A program made the position numbers and the translations under genes. Below, piece by piece: positions 43,994 to 52,660 of a stretch of 64,000 nt of DNA. How positions within the stretch are numbered: the first letter of the stretch is position 1; each line of letters opens with the position of its first letter. The stretch is from Chromatiales bacterium (lineage in GTDB: Bacteria > Pseudomonadota > Gammaproteobacteria > Chromatiales > Chromatiaceae): NCBI GenBank assembly GCA_030145425.1, contig JAQYVO010000225.1, positions 1 through 64,000 on the forward strand. Reading direction: 5' to 3'. Under the pieces are notes generated by a model, which worked only from the letters and a program-made list of their open reading frames with translations, had not been told where the DNA came from and made no database searches.

Positions 43994-46078
43994 ATGGACA
44001 CCACGATCATTCTGAACAATTTTAGAGAAATGGGGGCGAAGGGCCTGGGCGCGCCGCTGATCATGCTGCTGTTGCTGGCGATGGTGGTGATACCCCTGCC
44101 GCCCCTGGCCCTGGATGTCCTGTTCACTTTCAATATCGCCCTGTCCCTGGTGGTTATGCTGGTGGTCGTCTATACCCTCAGGCCCCTCGAGTTCAGCGTG
44201 TTTCCAAGCCTGCTGCTGGTGGCCACCCTGTTGAGGCTGGCTCTGAACGTGGCCTCCACCCGCGTGGTGCTGCTGGAAGGACATAACGGCGGCGATGCGG
44301 CGGGAAAGGTGATCGAGGCCTTCGGTGCCTTCGTCATCGGCGGCAACTACGCGGTCGGCCTGGTGGTGTTCTTCATCCTCGTGATCATCAACTTCGTGGT
44401 TGTGACCAAGGGTGCCGGCCGTGTCTCGGAGGTCAGCGCCAGATTCACCCTGGATGCCATGCCCGGCAAACAGATGGCCATTGATGCGGATCTCAACGCC
44501 GGACTCATATCTCAGGAGGAGGCACGGACCCGACGTGAAGACGTGGCGCAGGAGGCTGACTTCTACGGTGCCATGGACGGTGCCAGCAAGTTCGTCCGGG
44601 GCGATGCGGTGGCGGGCATTCTGATCCTGCTGATCAACATTATCGGCGGACTCGCCATCGGCATGGGGCAGCACGACCTGGATTTCTCCACCGCGCTGCG
44701 CTACTACGCCCTGTTGACCATCGGTGACGGCCTGGTGGCCCAGATACCCTCGCTGCTGCTTTCCACTTCGGCGGCAATCATCGTGACCCGGGTTGCGTCA
44801 TCCCAGGATATGGGTGGCCAGATACTCAGCCAGGTGTTCTCCAATCCCCGCGTCCTGGCACTGGCCGCCATCATCCTCGGCATGATGGGAATCATTCCAG
44901 GGATGCCCAATTTTGCCTTCCTCAGCCTGGCCGCATTGGCCGGGACGGGTGCCTGGTGGCTGTATAGACGCCAGAATCTGGTGGAGGATGAAGTATTGCC
45001 CCCGGTCGTGCCCGAAGTACCCGCCGAACAGAAGGAATTGACCTGGGACGACGTGCAGCCCTTGGATATCGTCGGGCTCGAGGTGGGGTATCGCCTGATC
45101 CCCCTGGTGGACCGCAACCAGGGCGGTCAGCTGATGAACCGTATCAAGGGGGTTCGCAAAAAGCTCTCCCAGGAGCTGGGTTTTTTGATCCAGCCGGTGC
45201 ACATCAGGGATAACCTGGACCTCAGCCCCACGGCCTATCGCATATTGTTGAACGGAGTTGCCGTGGGCGAAGCAGAGGTTCAGCCCGACAAGGAGCTGGC
45301 GATCAGTTCCGGCCATGTGTTCGGAACACTGCAGGGCGTGGAGACAAAAGATCCGGCATTCGGCCTCGACGCGGTCTGGATCGATCCCAACCAGCGCGAC
45401 CACGCCCAGACCATGGGTTACCACGTGGTGGATACCAGCACCGTGGTGGCCACCCATCTCAACGAGATCCTGAAGACCCAGGCCCATGAACTGATCGGCC
45501 ACGAAGAGGTGCAGCAGCTGTTGGACATGTTGTCGCGCACCGCCCCCAAACTGGTCGAAGACCTGGTGCCGAAAATCCTCTCTCTGGGCCAGCTGTTGAA
45601 GGTGTTGCAGAACCTGCTGGCGGAGAGTGTACCCATACGTGATATTCGCACGATCGCCGAAACACTGGCGGAATACGGTACCCAGAGTCAAGACATTGGC
45701 GCCCTGACAGCCCGTGCCAGAGTGGCCATGTCTCGCGCCATCGTTCACCAACTTGTTGGTTCTACTGATGAAATTCCAGTTTCTGTTTTAGATCCAGGAT
45801 TGGAACAGATATTGCAACAGAGCATACATCCCTCGGATGAAGGAGGCGTGGGATTCGAGCCGGGCCTGGCAGAACGGTTACAGCAGGCCCTGATCGAGAC
45901 GGCGGCCCAGCAGGAGACGGCAGACCAGCAGAGCATACTGCTCGTCGCCGCGGGAATCAGGCCCTGGATGTCCAAATTCGTGAAGCACAGCGTACCGGGC
46001 ATGCGGGTCCTCTCCTACAACGAAGTGCCGGACAACCGCCAGATCAAGGTCGTTGCCACGGTTGGAAAACCGAATTAG
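43994..46078 (+). CDS. flhA: Flagellar export protein FlhA
   Basis: A 694-residue export gate protein. Eight membrane helices in the first 330 residues, including PPLALDVLFTFNIALSLVVMLV and VFPSLLLVATLLRLALNVASTR; the FHIPEP stretch VTKGAGRVSEVSARFTLDAMPGKQMAIDADLNAG; and a cytoplasmic domain with LVPKILSLGQLLKVLQNLLAE and PVLSYNEV-like VLSYNEVPDN at the end. Complete. Confidence 0.97.
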   Translation: MDTTIILNNFREMGAKGLGAPLIMLLLLAMVVIPLPPLALDVLFTFNIALSLVVMLVVVYTLRPLEFSVFPSLLLVATLLRLALNVASTRVVLLEGHNGGDAAGKVIEAFGAFVIGGNYAVGLVVFFILVIINFVVVTKGAGRVSEVSARFTLDAMPGKQMAIDADLNAGLISQEEARTRREDVAQEADFYGAMDGASKFVRGDAVAGILILLINIIGGLAIGMGQHDLDFSTALRYYALLTIGDGLVAQIPSLLLSTSAAIIVTRVASSQDMGGQILSQVFSNPRVLALAAIILGMMGIIPGMPNFAFLSLAALAGTGAWWLYRRQNLVEDEVLPPVVPEVPAEQKELTWDDVQPLDIVGLEVGYRLIPLVDRNQGGQLMNRIKGVRKKLSQELGFLIQPVHIRDNLDLSPTAYRILLNGVAVGEAEVQPDKELAISSGHVFGTLQGVETKDPAFGLDAVWIDPNQRDHAQTMGYHVVDTSTVVATHLNEILKTQAHELIGHEEVQQLLDMLSRTAPKLVEDLVPKILSLGQLLKVLQNLLAESVPIRDIRTIAETLAEYGTQSQDIGALTARARVAMSRAIVHQLVGSTDEIPVSVLDPGLEQILQQSIHPSDEGGVGFEPGLAERLQQALIETAAQQETADQQSILLVAAGIRPWMSKFVKHSVPGMRVLSYNEVPDNRQIKVVATVGKPN

Positions 46079-46150
46079 CAGAATTGATGAACCCAGTCGG
46101 GTGGGCAGAGAAAAGCGCTGTTCACCACTGAAAGGCGAAAGCAAGGGATT

Positions 46151-47374
46151 ATGAAGATAAAACGTTTTTTTGCTCCAGACATCCGCCAGGCGCTGCGCCA
46201 GGTCAGGGAAACCCTGGGGGCTGATGCGGTGATCCTGTCGAACAGATCGGTGGACGGCGGTATTGAACTGGTTGCTGCCATGGACTACGACGAAACCGCT
46301 TTCGAGTCCCAGTCCCAGGTACCGTTGAAACCCGTTCCCCCCACAGAGATTTCCCCCGAATACAAAGAAGACAGGCCCAAGGTGGTCGAAGCGGCCCGGA
46401 GCCGGACAAGCCCGCCTTTGATCGAATGGAGTCAGGACCCCGCTCTGCAGGAGATGCGCCAGGAAATGAAGTCCCTGCGCCGCATGATGGAAAACCAGCT
46501 TTCAGGTCTGAGCTGGCAGCAACTGGGCAGCCGCAGACCCCAGTCCCAGGAACTGCTGCGCCGCCTCATGGAACTGGATCTGAGTCCGGATATCTGCTCC
46601 CGTCTCGTGGGACAGATACAGGATACCGAGAGTTTGGATCAGGCTTGGCGCAAAGCCCTGCATCTTCTGGCCAACGAACTGCCGGTGGTGGGGGAGAGCC
46701 TGCTGGACGATGGCGGCGTTGTGGCACTTGTCGGACCCACCGGCGTGGGCAAGACCACCACCATCGCCAAGTTAGCCGCCCGTTTTGTACTGCGCTACGG
46801 CCACCGCAACCTGGCGCTGGTTTCCACCGACAGCTACCGGATCGGTGCCCAGGAGCAACTTAACACCTACGCACGCATACTGGATGTGCCGGTGCGAAAG
46901 GCACCGACCCCAGAGGAACTCAAGGTCACCCTTAATGCGCTTTCCGATAAACGCCTCATACTGGTTGACACCGCCGGCATGAGCCCGCGGGACCTGCGCC
47001 TGAGCGAGCATCTGTCTCTTCTTAAAACCGGGAACCGGCGGGTTCGAACCTTCCTGACCCTTTCAGCCACCACCCAGCAATCGGCCCTGGAGCAGGCTAT
47101 CCAGTCTTTCGGTACATCGGAACCCGAGGGCTGCATCCTCACCAAGGTTGACGAAGCGGCATCCCTCGGCGGAGCCCTCTCTTCGGTGTTGCACAGCGGT
47201 CTGCCGATGGTTTTTTACACGGACGGGCAAAAGGTGCCCGAGGATATCCACCTGGCCAGGGCGCATACCCTGGTGGGGCGTGCCGCAACACTCAGTCAAC
47301 AGACGATGACGGAATACAACGACGAATACCTGGCCCTGGCGTTGGGAGGTGCGAGAGCAGATGCTCATGTCTGA
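46151..47374 (+). CDS. flhF: Flagellar GTPase FlhF
   Basis: A 407-residue SRP-type GTPase that places the flagellum at the cell pole. N-terminal basic domain (MKIKRFFAPDIRQALRQVRETLG), then NG domains with the P-loop GPTGVGKTTTIAKLAARF, LVSTDSYRIGAQEQL and DTAGMSPRD. Its presence with flhG implies polar flagellation. Last bases overlap flhG. Confidence 0.96.
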   Translation: MKIKRFFAPDIRQALRQVRETLGADAVILSNRSVDGGIELVAAMDYDETAFESQSQVPLKPVPPTEISPEYKEDRPKVVEAARSRTSPPLIEWSQDPALQEMRQEMKSLRRMMENQLSGLSWQQLGSRRPQSQELLRRLMELDLSPDICSRLVGQIQDTESLDQAWRKALHLLANELPVVGESLLDDGGVVALVGPTGVGKTTTIAKLAARFVLRYGHRNLALVSTDSYRIGAQEQLNTYARILDVPVRKAPTPEELKVTLNALSDKRLILVDTAGMSPRDLRLSEHLSLLKTGNRRVRTFLTLSATTQQSALEQAIQSFGTSEPEGCILTKVDEAASLGGALSSVLHSGLPMVFYTDGQKVPEDIHLARAHTLVGRAATLSQQTMTEYNDEYLALALGGARADAHV

Positions 47375-48248
47375 AGCATCATTGGATCAAGCCGCGGGTT
47401 TGCGCCGCATGGTCAAACCGGAGCCTGTGCGGGTGATAGCCGTAACGGGCGGCAAGGGCGGCGTCGGCAAGACCAACATATCCGTGAATCTGGCTGTTTC
47501 CCTGGCGGATCTCGGCAGACAGGTGATGGTGCTGGATGCAGACCTGGGTCTGGCCAACATCGACGTGGCGCTGGGGCTTCATCCGGAACGCAACCTTTCC
47601 CACGTACTGCGCGGCGAGTGCGAGCTGAGCGAAGTGGTGCTCAGGGGCCCTTCAGGCATCATGGTGGTGCCGGCGGCATCGGGGGTTCAGCAGATGGCCG
47701 AACTCAGCGCCGCCGAGCATGCGGGCCTGATCCGCGCCTTCAGTGATGTGGGCGCAGAGTTAAACACCCTGATTATCGACACGGCAGCCGGCATTTCGGA
47801 CAGCGTCATCAGCTTCAGCCGTGCCGCCCAGGAAGTGGTCGTGGTGGTGTGTGACGAGCCGGCTTCCATTACCGATGCCTATGCGCTGATCAAGCTATTG
47901 AACCGGGAATATGACGTGGATCGCTTCCGGATTCTTTCCAATATGGCGCGCTCGGCCCAGGAGGGCAGGGATCTTTTCAGTAAGATTTGTCGGGTAACCG
48001 ATCAATACCTGGATGTCATGCTCAGCTACATGGGCAGCATCCCCTACGACGACACCCTGCGCCGGGCCGTGAAGACCCAGAAGTCCGTGGTACAGGCGTT
48101 TCCACGCAGCCGGTCGGCGCAGGCATTCAAGAATCTGGCGAAGAAGGCCGATAACTGGCCGGTACCTGAAGGGGCCGGTGGCCACCTCCAGTTCTTCGTC
48201 GAAAGGCTTATTCAATTTTCTAGTCAGCCCGGGGAGATGGGATGGTGA
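47361..48248 (+). CDS. flhG: Flagellum number regulator FlhG (FleN), MinD-like ATPase
   Basis: A 295-residue MinD-type ATPase that limits flagellar number. The N-terminal DQAAGLRRM is the motif that activates FlhF GTPase; the deviant Walker A is GGKGGVGKTNISVNLA, with VLDADLGLANIDVALG and LIIDTAAGISDSV. The start at 47361 is preferred because GGGAGG lies about ten bases upstream; GTG 47349 and ATG 47367 are alternatives. It overlaps flhF by 14 bases and fliA by 7. Confidence 0.95.
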   Translation: MLMSEASLDQAAGLRRMVKPEPVRVIAVTGGKGGVGKTNISVNLAVSLADLGRQVMVLDADLGLANIDVALGLHPERNLSHVLRGECELSEVVLRGPSGIMVVPAASGVQQMAELSAAEHAGLIRAFSDVGAELNTLIIDTAAGISDSVISFSRAAQEVVVVVCDEPASITDAYALIKLLNREYDVDRFRILSNMARSAQEGRDLFSKICRVTDQYLDVMLSYMGSIPYDDTLRRAVKTQKSVVQAFPRSRSAQAFKNLAKKADNWPVPEGAGGHLQFFVERLIQFSSQPGEMGW

Positions 48249-48982
48249 ACGGATTAGCAACCTACAACGCAGTTCAGGAGCAGAGTGCCGAAGTATTGGT
48301 GGCCGAGCATGCATCACTGGTGAAGCGTATTGCTTATCACCTGGTGAACAGGCTGCCGCCAAATGTCCAGGCGGATGACCTTATCCAGGCCGGTATGATC
48401 GGCCTGCTGGAGGCCAGCCGCAACTACGATCCAAGCCAGGGTGCCAGCTTCGAGACCTATGCCGGTATTCGCATTCGTGGCTCAATGCTCGACGAGATCC
48501 GCCGCAGCGACTGGACACCCAGATCGGTCCATCGCAAGGCACGGATGGTGGCCGAGGCAATGCGGGACATCGAAAACGAAGAAGGCCGCGATGCCCGCGA
48601 TGTGGAGGTGGCGGATGTGCTGGGCATGTCCCTGCGTGACTACCACAAGATACTTCAGGATGCCTCAGGCTGCAGAATTTTCAGCCTGGAGGAACTGCAG
48701 TCAGTCGGGGAACTGCCACAGGAACGGAAAGACGGTGCCATCAGCGGTCCGTTCGAAGGGATGCAGCGCGACATGTTCAAGAGTGAGCTCTCCGAGGCCA
48801 TCGCCGGCCTGCCCGAGCGGGAGCGACTGGTCATTGCCCTCTATTACGACAAAGAATTAAATCTGCGGGAGATCGGGCATGTGCTCGGTGTCAGTGAATC
48901 ACGGGTATGCCAGATCCACAGCCAGGCTACTTTGCGCCTGAGATCCCGGCTCTCTGAATGGCTGTCTGAGGGACCTGAATAG
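48242..48982 (+). CDS. fliA: Flagellar sigma factor FliA (sigma-28)
   Basis: A 246-residue sigma factor for late flagellar genes. Region 2 reads LVKRIAYHLVNRLPPNVQADDLIQAGMIGLLEA and YDPSQGASFETYAGIRIRGSMLDEIRRSDW; region 4 reads IAGLPERERLVIALYYDKELNLREIGHVLGVSESRVCQIHSQA. Complete. In related genomes cheY, cheZ, cheA and cheB follow directly; here a short stub and then motC follow. Confidence 0.97.
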   Translation: MVNGLATYNAVQEQSAEVLVAEHASLVKRIAYHLVNRLPPNVQADDLIQAGMIGLLEASRNYDPSQGASFETYAGIRIRGSMLDEIRRSDWTPRSVHRKARMVAEAMRDIENEEGRDARDVEVADVLGMSLRDYHKILQDASGCRIFSLEELQSVGELPQERKDGAISGPFEGMQRDMFKSELSEAIAGLPERERLVIALYYDKELNLREIGHVLGVSESRVCQIHSQATLRLRSRLSEWLSEGPE

Positions 48983-49000
48983 TTCTTTGAAGGAAAAATC

Positions 49001-49090
49001 GTGTTGACAGCTGTTTTAGACAAGGGCATGAAGATCCTCATCCCAGACTACCGCTTTTGCGGGGGACTCCCCCAACGCCTGGAATGGTGA
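49001..49090 (+). pseudogene. cheY: Probable cheY remnant (29 codons)
   Basis: Between fliA and motC a GTG-started frame with AGGA upstream reads LTAVLDKGMKILIPDYRFCGGLPQ and stops at 49090. DKGMKILI matches the beginning of gammaproteobacterial CheY proteins (MDKxMKILIVDD...), at exactly the place where cheY is expected. After eight matching residues homology ends, consistent with a deletion joining cheY to sequence near motC. The match is short, so a chance resemblance cannot be excluded. Confidence 0.55.
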
Positions 49091-49096
49091 TCTGAG

Positions 49097-49834
49097 ATGG
49101 ACTATCTAAGCATTCTTGGCATCACAATCGCTCTGGGTGCCATCCTCGGCGGAAACATGTTGGAGGGTGGTCATCTCGATGCCCTGGTAAACGGTCCGGC
49201 CCTGGTGATCGTATTCGGCGGCACCATCGGTGCGGTCATGCTGCAGACACCCTTGAGCATATTTCTCCAGGCCCTGCGCCTTTCGGGAAAGGTCTTCCGG
49301 CCCGAGAAATTTCTACCCGATCAGGCGATCGGGAAAATGGTCGAGTGGAGTAACGTGGCGCGCAGGGAAGGCCTGCTGGGTTTGGAGAATGCCTCAGAGG
49401 CTGAGAATGACCTGTTCATCCGCAAGGGCATGCAACTGCTGGTGGACGGCAGTGAACCGGAGGTCATCAGGAATATTCTGGAAGTGGAGCTGGATATCCA
49501 GGAACAGCAGGACGTACAGGCCGCGAAGGTGTTCGAGGCCATGGGCGGGTACTCGCCAACCATCGGCATCATCGGTGCTGTTTTGGGACTTATCCACGTG
49601 ATGCAGAACCTGGCGGATCCCAGCAAACTGGGCAGCGGCATCGCGACGGCCTTCGTTGCCACCATATACGGTGTCGGCCTTGCCAATCTGTTTCTACTGC
49701 CCTTCGGCGGCAAGATGCGCACCCAGGCCCGGGAGAAGGCAAGTTACCGGGAGCTGGTTGTGGAGGGCATCGTGTCCATCGCCGAGGGCGAAAACCCGCG
49801 CTATATAGAGACCAAGCTTCAGGGTTACCTCTGA
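49097..49834 (+). CDS. motC: Flagellar stator protein MotC (MotA family)
   Basis: A 245-residue stator subunit of the MotA family, close to MotC of the Pseudomonas fliA-che-motCD cluster. Helices: DYLSILGITIALGAILGGNMLEGG, ALVIVFGGTIGAVM, PTIGIIGAVLGLIHVMQNL and GIATAFVATIYGVGLANLFLLPF, with the cytoplasmic loop between. It would couple ion flow to rotation with MotD. A 16-bp dispersed repeat lies between it and motD. Confidence 0.94.
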   Translation: MDYLSILGITIALGAILGGNMLEGGHLDALVNGPALVIVFGGTIGAVMLQTPLSIFLQALRLSGKVFRPEKFLPDQAIGKMVEWSNVARREGLLGLENASEAENDLFIRKGMQLLVDGSEPEVIRNILEVELDIQEQQDVQAAKVFEAMGGYSPTIGIIGAVLGLIHVMQNLADPSKLGSGIATAFVATIYGVGLANLFLLPFGGKMRTQAREKASYRELVVEGIVSIAEGENPRYIETKLQGYL

Positions 49835-49836
49835 TA

Positions 49837-49852
49837 GTGTTAACAGGCCCTA
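49837..49852 (+). repeat. GTTAAC-type 16-bp repeat between motC and motD
   Basis: GTGTTAACAGGCCCTA starting 3 bases after the motC stop and ending 4 bases before the motD ATG. Same placement as the rimP copy. Confidence 0.75.
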
Positions 49853-49856
49853 AGAT

Positions 49857-50690
49857 ATGGCGCGCAGAAAACGGCATGAGGAACAGGAAAACCACGAGCG
49901 CTGGCTGGTCTCCTATGCGGATTTCATAACGCTGTTGTTTGCGTTCTTCGTGGTCATGTATTCCATTTCGTCCGTAAATGAAGGCAAGTATCGGGTGTTG
50001 TCCAGTACCCTCACGGGGGCATTTGTTACGCCGGCCCAAAGCCTGGATCCCATTCAGATAGGCGAACAGGTGCGCACCCAGATGCCGGTATCCGGTGAAT
50101 ATGCTGCACCGGAAGCCCGACCAGAGAATCTCAACCCACCTACAATCAATGAGACGGTTCAGGACGAAAAGCCTCCTGTAACGGCTCCCATAACAGGAAA
50201 GCCCCTGGCGGCGGTGGAAGAGGAGCTGATTGATAATCTCAGCGGCTTCATTGACAAGGATCTGGTCTCGGTCAATCGCACGGAGCGGGGTATCGAGGTG
50301 GAAATGAAGAGCAAGATGCTGTTTCCCAGCGGCAGCGCCCGTCTCTCCCGGGATTCATTGAATGTTCTGAAAGGGATGGCGGAGATCATAAAACCCCTGC
50401 CCAACCAGATTCGCGTGGAGGGCCACACCGATAACGTGCCCATCAAGACTGTCAGCTTTCCTTCAAACTGGGAGCTGTCGGCGGCACGTGCGGCCAGTGT
50501 TGTCCACCTCTTTACACGCTATGGTGTCGATTCCGGCCGCATGGCCGCCACCGGCTTTGGCGAGTTTCGCCCCATCACAGACAACGACCAGGAGGAGGGG
50601 AGGCAGAAAAACCGCCGGGTGGCGATGGTGATTTTGGCCGGGGAGCATGAGCGGATGCTGGAAAACTTCTCTGGAAAGAATGATAACTGA
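49857..50690 (+). CDS. motD: Flagellar stator protein MotD (MotB family)
   Basis: A 277-residue stator subunit: N-terminal helix HERWLVSYADFITLLFAFFVVMYSIS with the ion-binding Asp, a periplasmic linker, and an OmpA-like peptidoglycan-binding domain with RVEGHTDNVPIKT, NWELSAARAASVVHLF and GRQKNRRVAMVILA. Pairs with MotC. In related genomes parA-like and cheW genes follow; here the next 164 bp are non-coding. Confidence 0.94.
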   Translation: MARRKRHEEQENHERWLVSYADFITLLFAFFVVMYSISSVNEGKYRVLSSTLTGAFVTPAQSLDPIQIGEQVRTQMPVSGEYAAPEARPENLNPPTINETVQDEKPPVTAPITGKPLAAVEEELIDNLSGFIDKDLVSVNRTERGIEVEMKSKMLFPSGSARLSRDSLNVLKGMAEIIKPLPNQIRVEGHTDNVPIKTVSFPSNWELSAARAASVVHLFTRYGVDSGRMAATGFGEFRPITDNDQEEGRQKNRRVAMVILAGEHERMLENFSGKNDN

Positions 50691-50854
50691 AGGTTCGGGA
50701 TACGCTGCAGATTTCAGGCACGAAACGTGCATTAATTATTTAAAATACTTTTATCGTCCAAAACTTGACGCTGTAAAACCGGATTGATTGGCGCCTTACA
50801 TCCATATCAGGCGCAGGGCAGGGGGGCTGTTAAAGACCTGCCGGGAGAAAAACG

Positions 50855-51025
50855 ATGTCCGAAATCAGTCAACCCACATCCATAAAGCCTATCTGGCCCA
50901 CGCGCAGGGAGCAGGCTCCGACAAAGCGCCGGCCAACCCAGCGCAAGGATGAAGGACAAGAGAGCGAGGGGCAGAAAAAGGAATCGCGCGATGGTGACAG
51001 ACATGTGGTGGACGATTATGCCTGA
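50855..51025 (+). CDS. Small hydrophilic protein linked to flagellar/chemotaxis genes
   Basis: A 56-residue, very charged protein (MSEISQPTSIKPIWPTRREQ... ending HVVDDYA). It has a good ribosome-binding site (GGGAG, seven bases spacing) and overlaps the next gene by 8 bases. Small proteins with an IKP-x-P start and a final V/I-D-D/E-Y-A appear beside motility genes in related bacteria as I recall them, but I cannot verify this. No function can be given. The basic, Gln-rich middle suggests a disordered protein. Confidence 0.6.
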   Translation: MSEISQPTSIKPIWPTRREQAPTKRRPTQRKDEGQESEGQKKESRDGDRHVVDDYA

Positions 51026-51443
51026 TAGCGCTGACACAGTCTGGATCCTGACTGCGGCGTTCGCTGTGGTGGCAGTGGTTACCTTGCTGGGGATGGCCAT
51101 GACCATCCGGCTGCAAAGCCGGAAGCTAACAGAGCTTAGGGAAGGTATCCATACACTCGGTGCGGACTTCAATGCGCTTTGCTCCGGCGCCACGGGTGTG
51201 GATCGGCGCATTTCCCGGCTGGAGAGGCAGGGATTGGATCTCGGTCACCGCCAGGAGACCCTGGAGAATCAGAGACAGACCGGAGACATGCCGTACGGGG
51301 AAGCCATACAATTGGTACAGAAGGGTGCTTCTGCGGAGAGGCTGGTCGAAGAGCTCGGTCTCAGTCAGGGCGAGGCCGAACTGGTCATGTTGTTGCACGG
51401 GATGAAAAAAGAGGACGCGGCCTCTGTCATGGCCGGGGGTTGA
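51018..51443 (+). CDS. DUF2802 protein at the end of the motility cluster
   Basis: A 141-residue protein with an N-terminal membrane helix (VWILTAAFAVVAVVTLLGMAMTI), a coiled-coil middle and a C-terminal helix-turn-helix-like part, YGEAIQLVQKGASAERLVEELGLSQGEAELVMLLHG, the DUF2802 signature. This family closes the fliA-che-mot cluster in Pseudomonas and relatives, which supports the view that the chemotaxis genes between have been lost. Start at 51018 gives an 8-base overlap; 51003 is possible. Confidence 0.82.
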   Translation: MPDSADTVWILTAAFAVVAVVTLLGMAMTIRLQSRKLTELREGIHTLGADFNALCSGATGVDRRISRLERQGLDLGHRQETLENQRQTGDMPYGEAIQLVQKGASAERLVEELGLSQGEAELVMLLHGMKKEDAASVMAGG

Positions 51444-51718
51444 TCACAGAAACCTTCACAGCACTTTTCTTCCAGCGCCGTATTTCCTATGCTTCGTTCC
51501 ACTGCTGTCCCGTTAACCTCAATATAGATGTCAGTAACACTATGATTTTAGAGGTACAGCTAAGACTGGCATTCTATTGAGACATGAAATCCCAGAACAA
51601 TGGGTCCCTTCTCCCCACCCCCCTTTCCCGATCCACGGATCTGCCCCTGTTGCAAATCAACGATCCCGAGGCGATAGCAAAGTTCATCGTGAGGCGCTTG
51701 CCTTTCGACTAAAACGCT

Positions 51719-51812
51719 TTAGTTGGCTGAGTAAATTTGGCCCTACAAGGGTAAATTAACATTTTCTACAAAATGCATTCCATCTGTCAGTAGGGTCGAA
51801 TTCATTCGACCA
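51719..51812. repeat. Paired REP-like hairpins, locus 4 (one arm degenerate)
   Basis: In the 456-bp gap between the DUF2802 gene and the aldolase. The right arm (51790-51812) is the GGTC...GACC form. The left arm (about 51723-51746, GGCTGAGTAAATTTGGCC) is a decayed copy of the GGCC form in opposite orientation. The arms point outward. No gene was found in the rest of the gap. Confidence 0.8.
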
Positions 51813-51899
51813 CCGGCTGTCTCCAGCGGGTTCAAGACCACTACGCCAACCCCGCCATTCGAGCTAAACTACTCACTCTTTGATCGAAACGGAGCACTC

Positions 51900-52490
51900 A
51901 TGGATATCAAGCAGGACCTGGTACGCCACTATCGCTGGCTGCGCCACTACGGCAATAACGACTCCCACAGCGGCAATGGCTCGGTGCGTGTGGATGACCA
52001 AATCTGGCTGACCCCAACTGGCGCCTGTGCCGACACCCTGACAGCCGAGTATCTGGTGGCTTGTCCCCTGGTAGGCCCGTGCGGCCAGGGCGCATCCCTG
52101 GATGGTCCGCTACATCAACAGATTTATCAGACAAATCCGGCAGCAAGGGCGGTACTGCACAGCCATGGCCCCTACACGGTGGCCGCTACACTTGGTGGTG
52201 AAGATTTCATACCGCTGGACTTCGAGGGTCAACTTTACTTCCCCCGGGTACCGGTGGTTACCATCCCTTATGAAGACTATGTAGAAAAAGCGCCGAAAGC
52301 AGTAGCTCAACTGCTGGCCACCCACAGAATAGCTGTAGTGCGTGGACACGGGGTATACGCTTGTGGCGAGTCGCTCAATCTGGCATACAAGTGGAGTTGT
52401 TCCCTGGAACTCTCTGCCAAGACAGCTTTGATCGCCGCGGGAGCGGGTACGGTTGATTTCGGAAATATTCCCCGATCTGTCGCACAGTGA
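51900..52490 (+). CDS. Class II aldolase/adducin family protein
   Basis: A 196-residue zinc-dependent aldolase fold protein. It has the substrate loop GNGSVRVDDQIWLTPTGA, the zinc ligands in LHSHGPYTVAA (HxH) and RGHGVYACGES, and a catalytic acidic residue region near LDGPLHQQIYQ. Such enzymes cleave or isomerise sugar phosphates (L-fuculose-phosphate, methylthioribulose-phosphate). Substrate unknown. GGAG lies five bases before the ATG. It stands alone between a repeat locus and an AT-rich segment. Confidence 0.88.
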   Translation: MDIKQDLVRHYRWLRHYGNNDSHSGNGSVRVDDQIWLTPTGACADTLTAEYLVACPLVGPCGQGASLDGPLHQQIYQTNPAARAVLHSHGPYTVAATLGGEDFIPLDFEGQLYFPRVPVVTIPYEDYVEKAPKAVAQLLATHRIAVVRGHGVYACGESLNLAYKWSCSLELSAKTALIAAGAGTVDFGNIPRSVAQ

Positions 52491-52660
52491 TCCTGTATGA
52501 CCTAATGTTGGCCAGGATAATTGCCGATACGGATGTTTATCGATCTATTAAGTAAATGCGCACGGTGCGAAATAGTTGGAACCAGGCTCTCATGTAACGC
52601 CGATACCGTTGGGTTATAAAATCACTTTACCGTTAAAAGTTGCTGAACCGGGAGTCAGGC

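Noticed and set aside
44798-45751. A 317-codon open frame on the minus strand
   Set aside because: Antisense to flhA, which is complete and well matched to its family.
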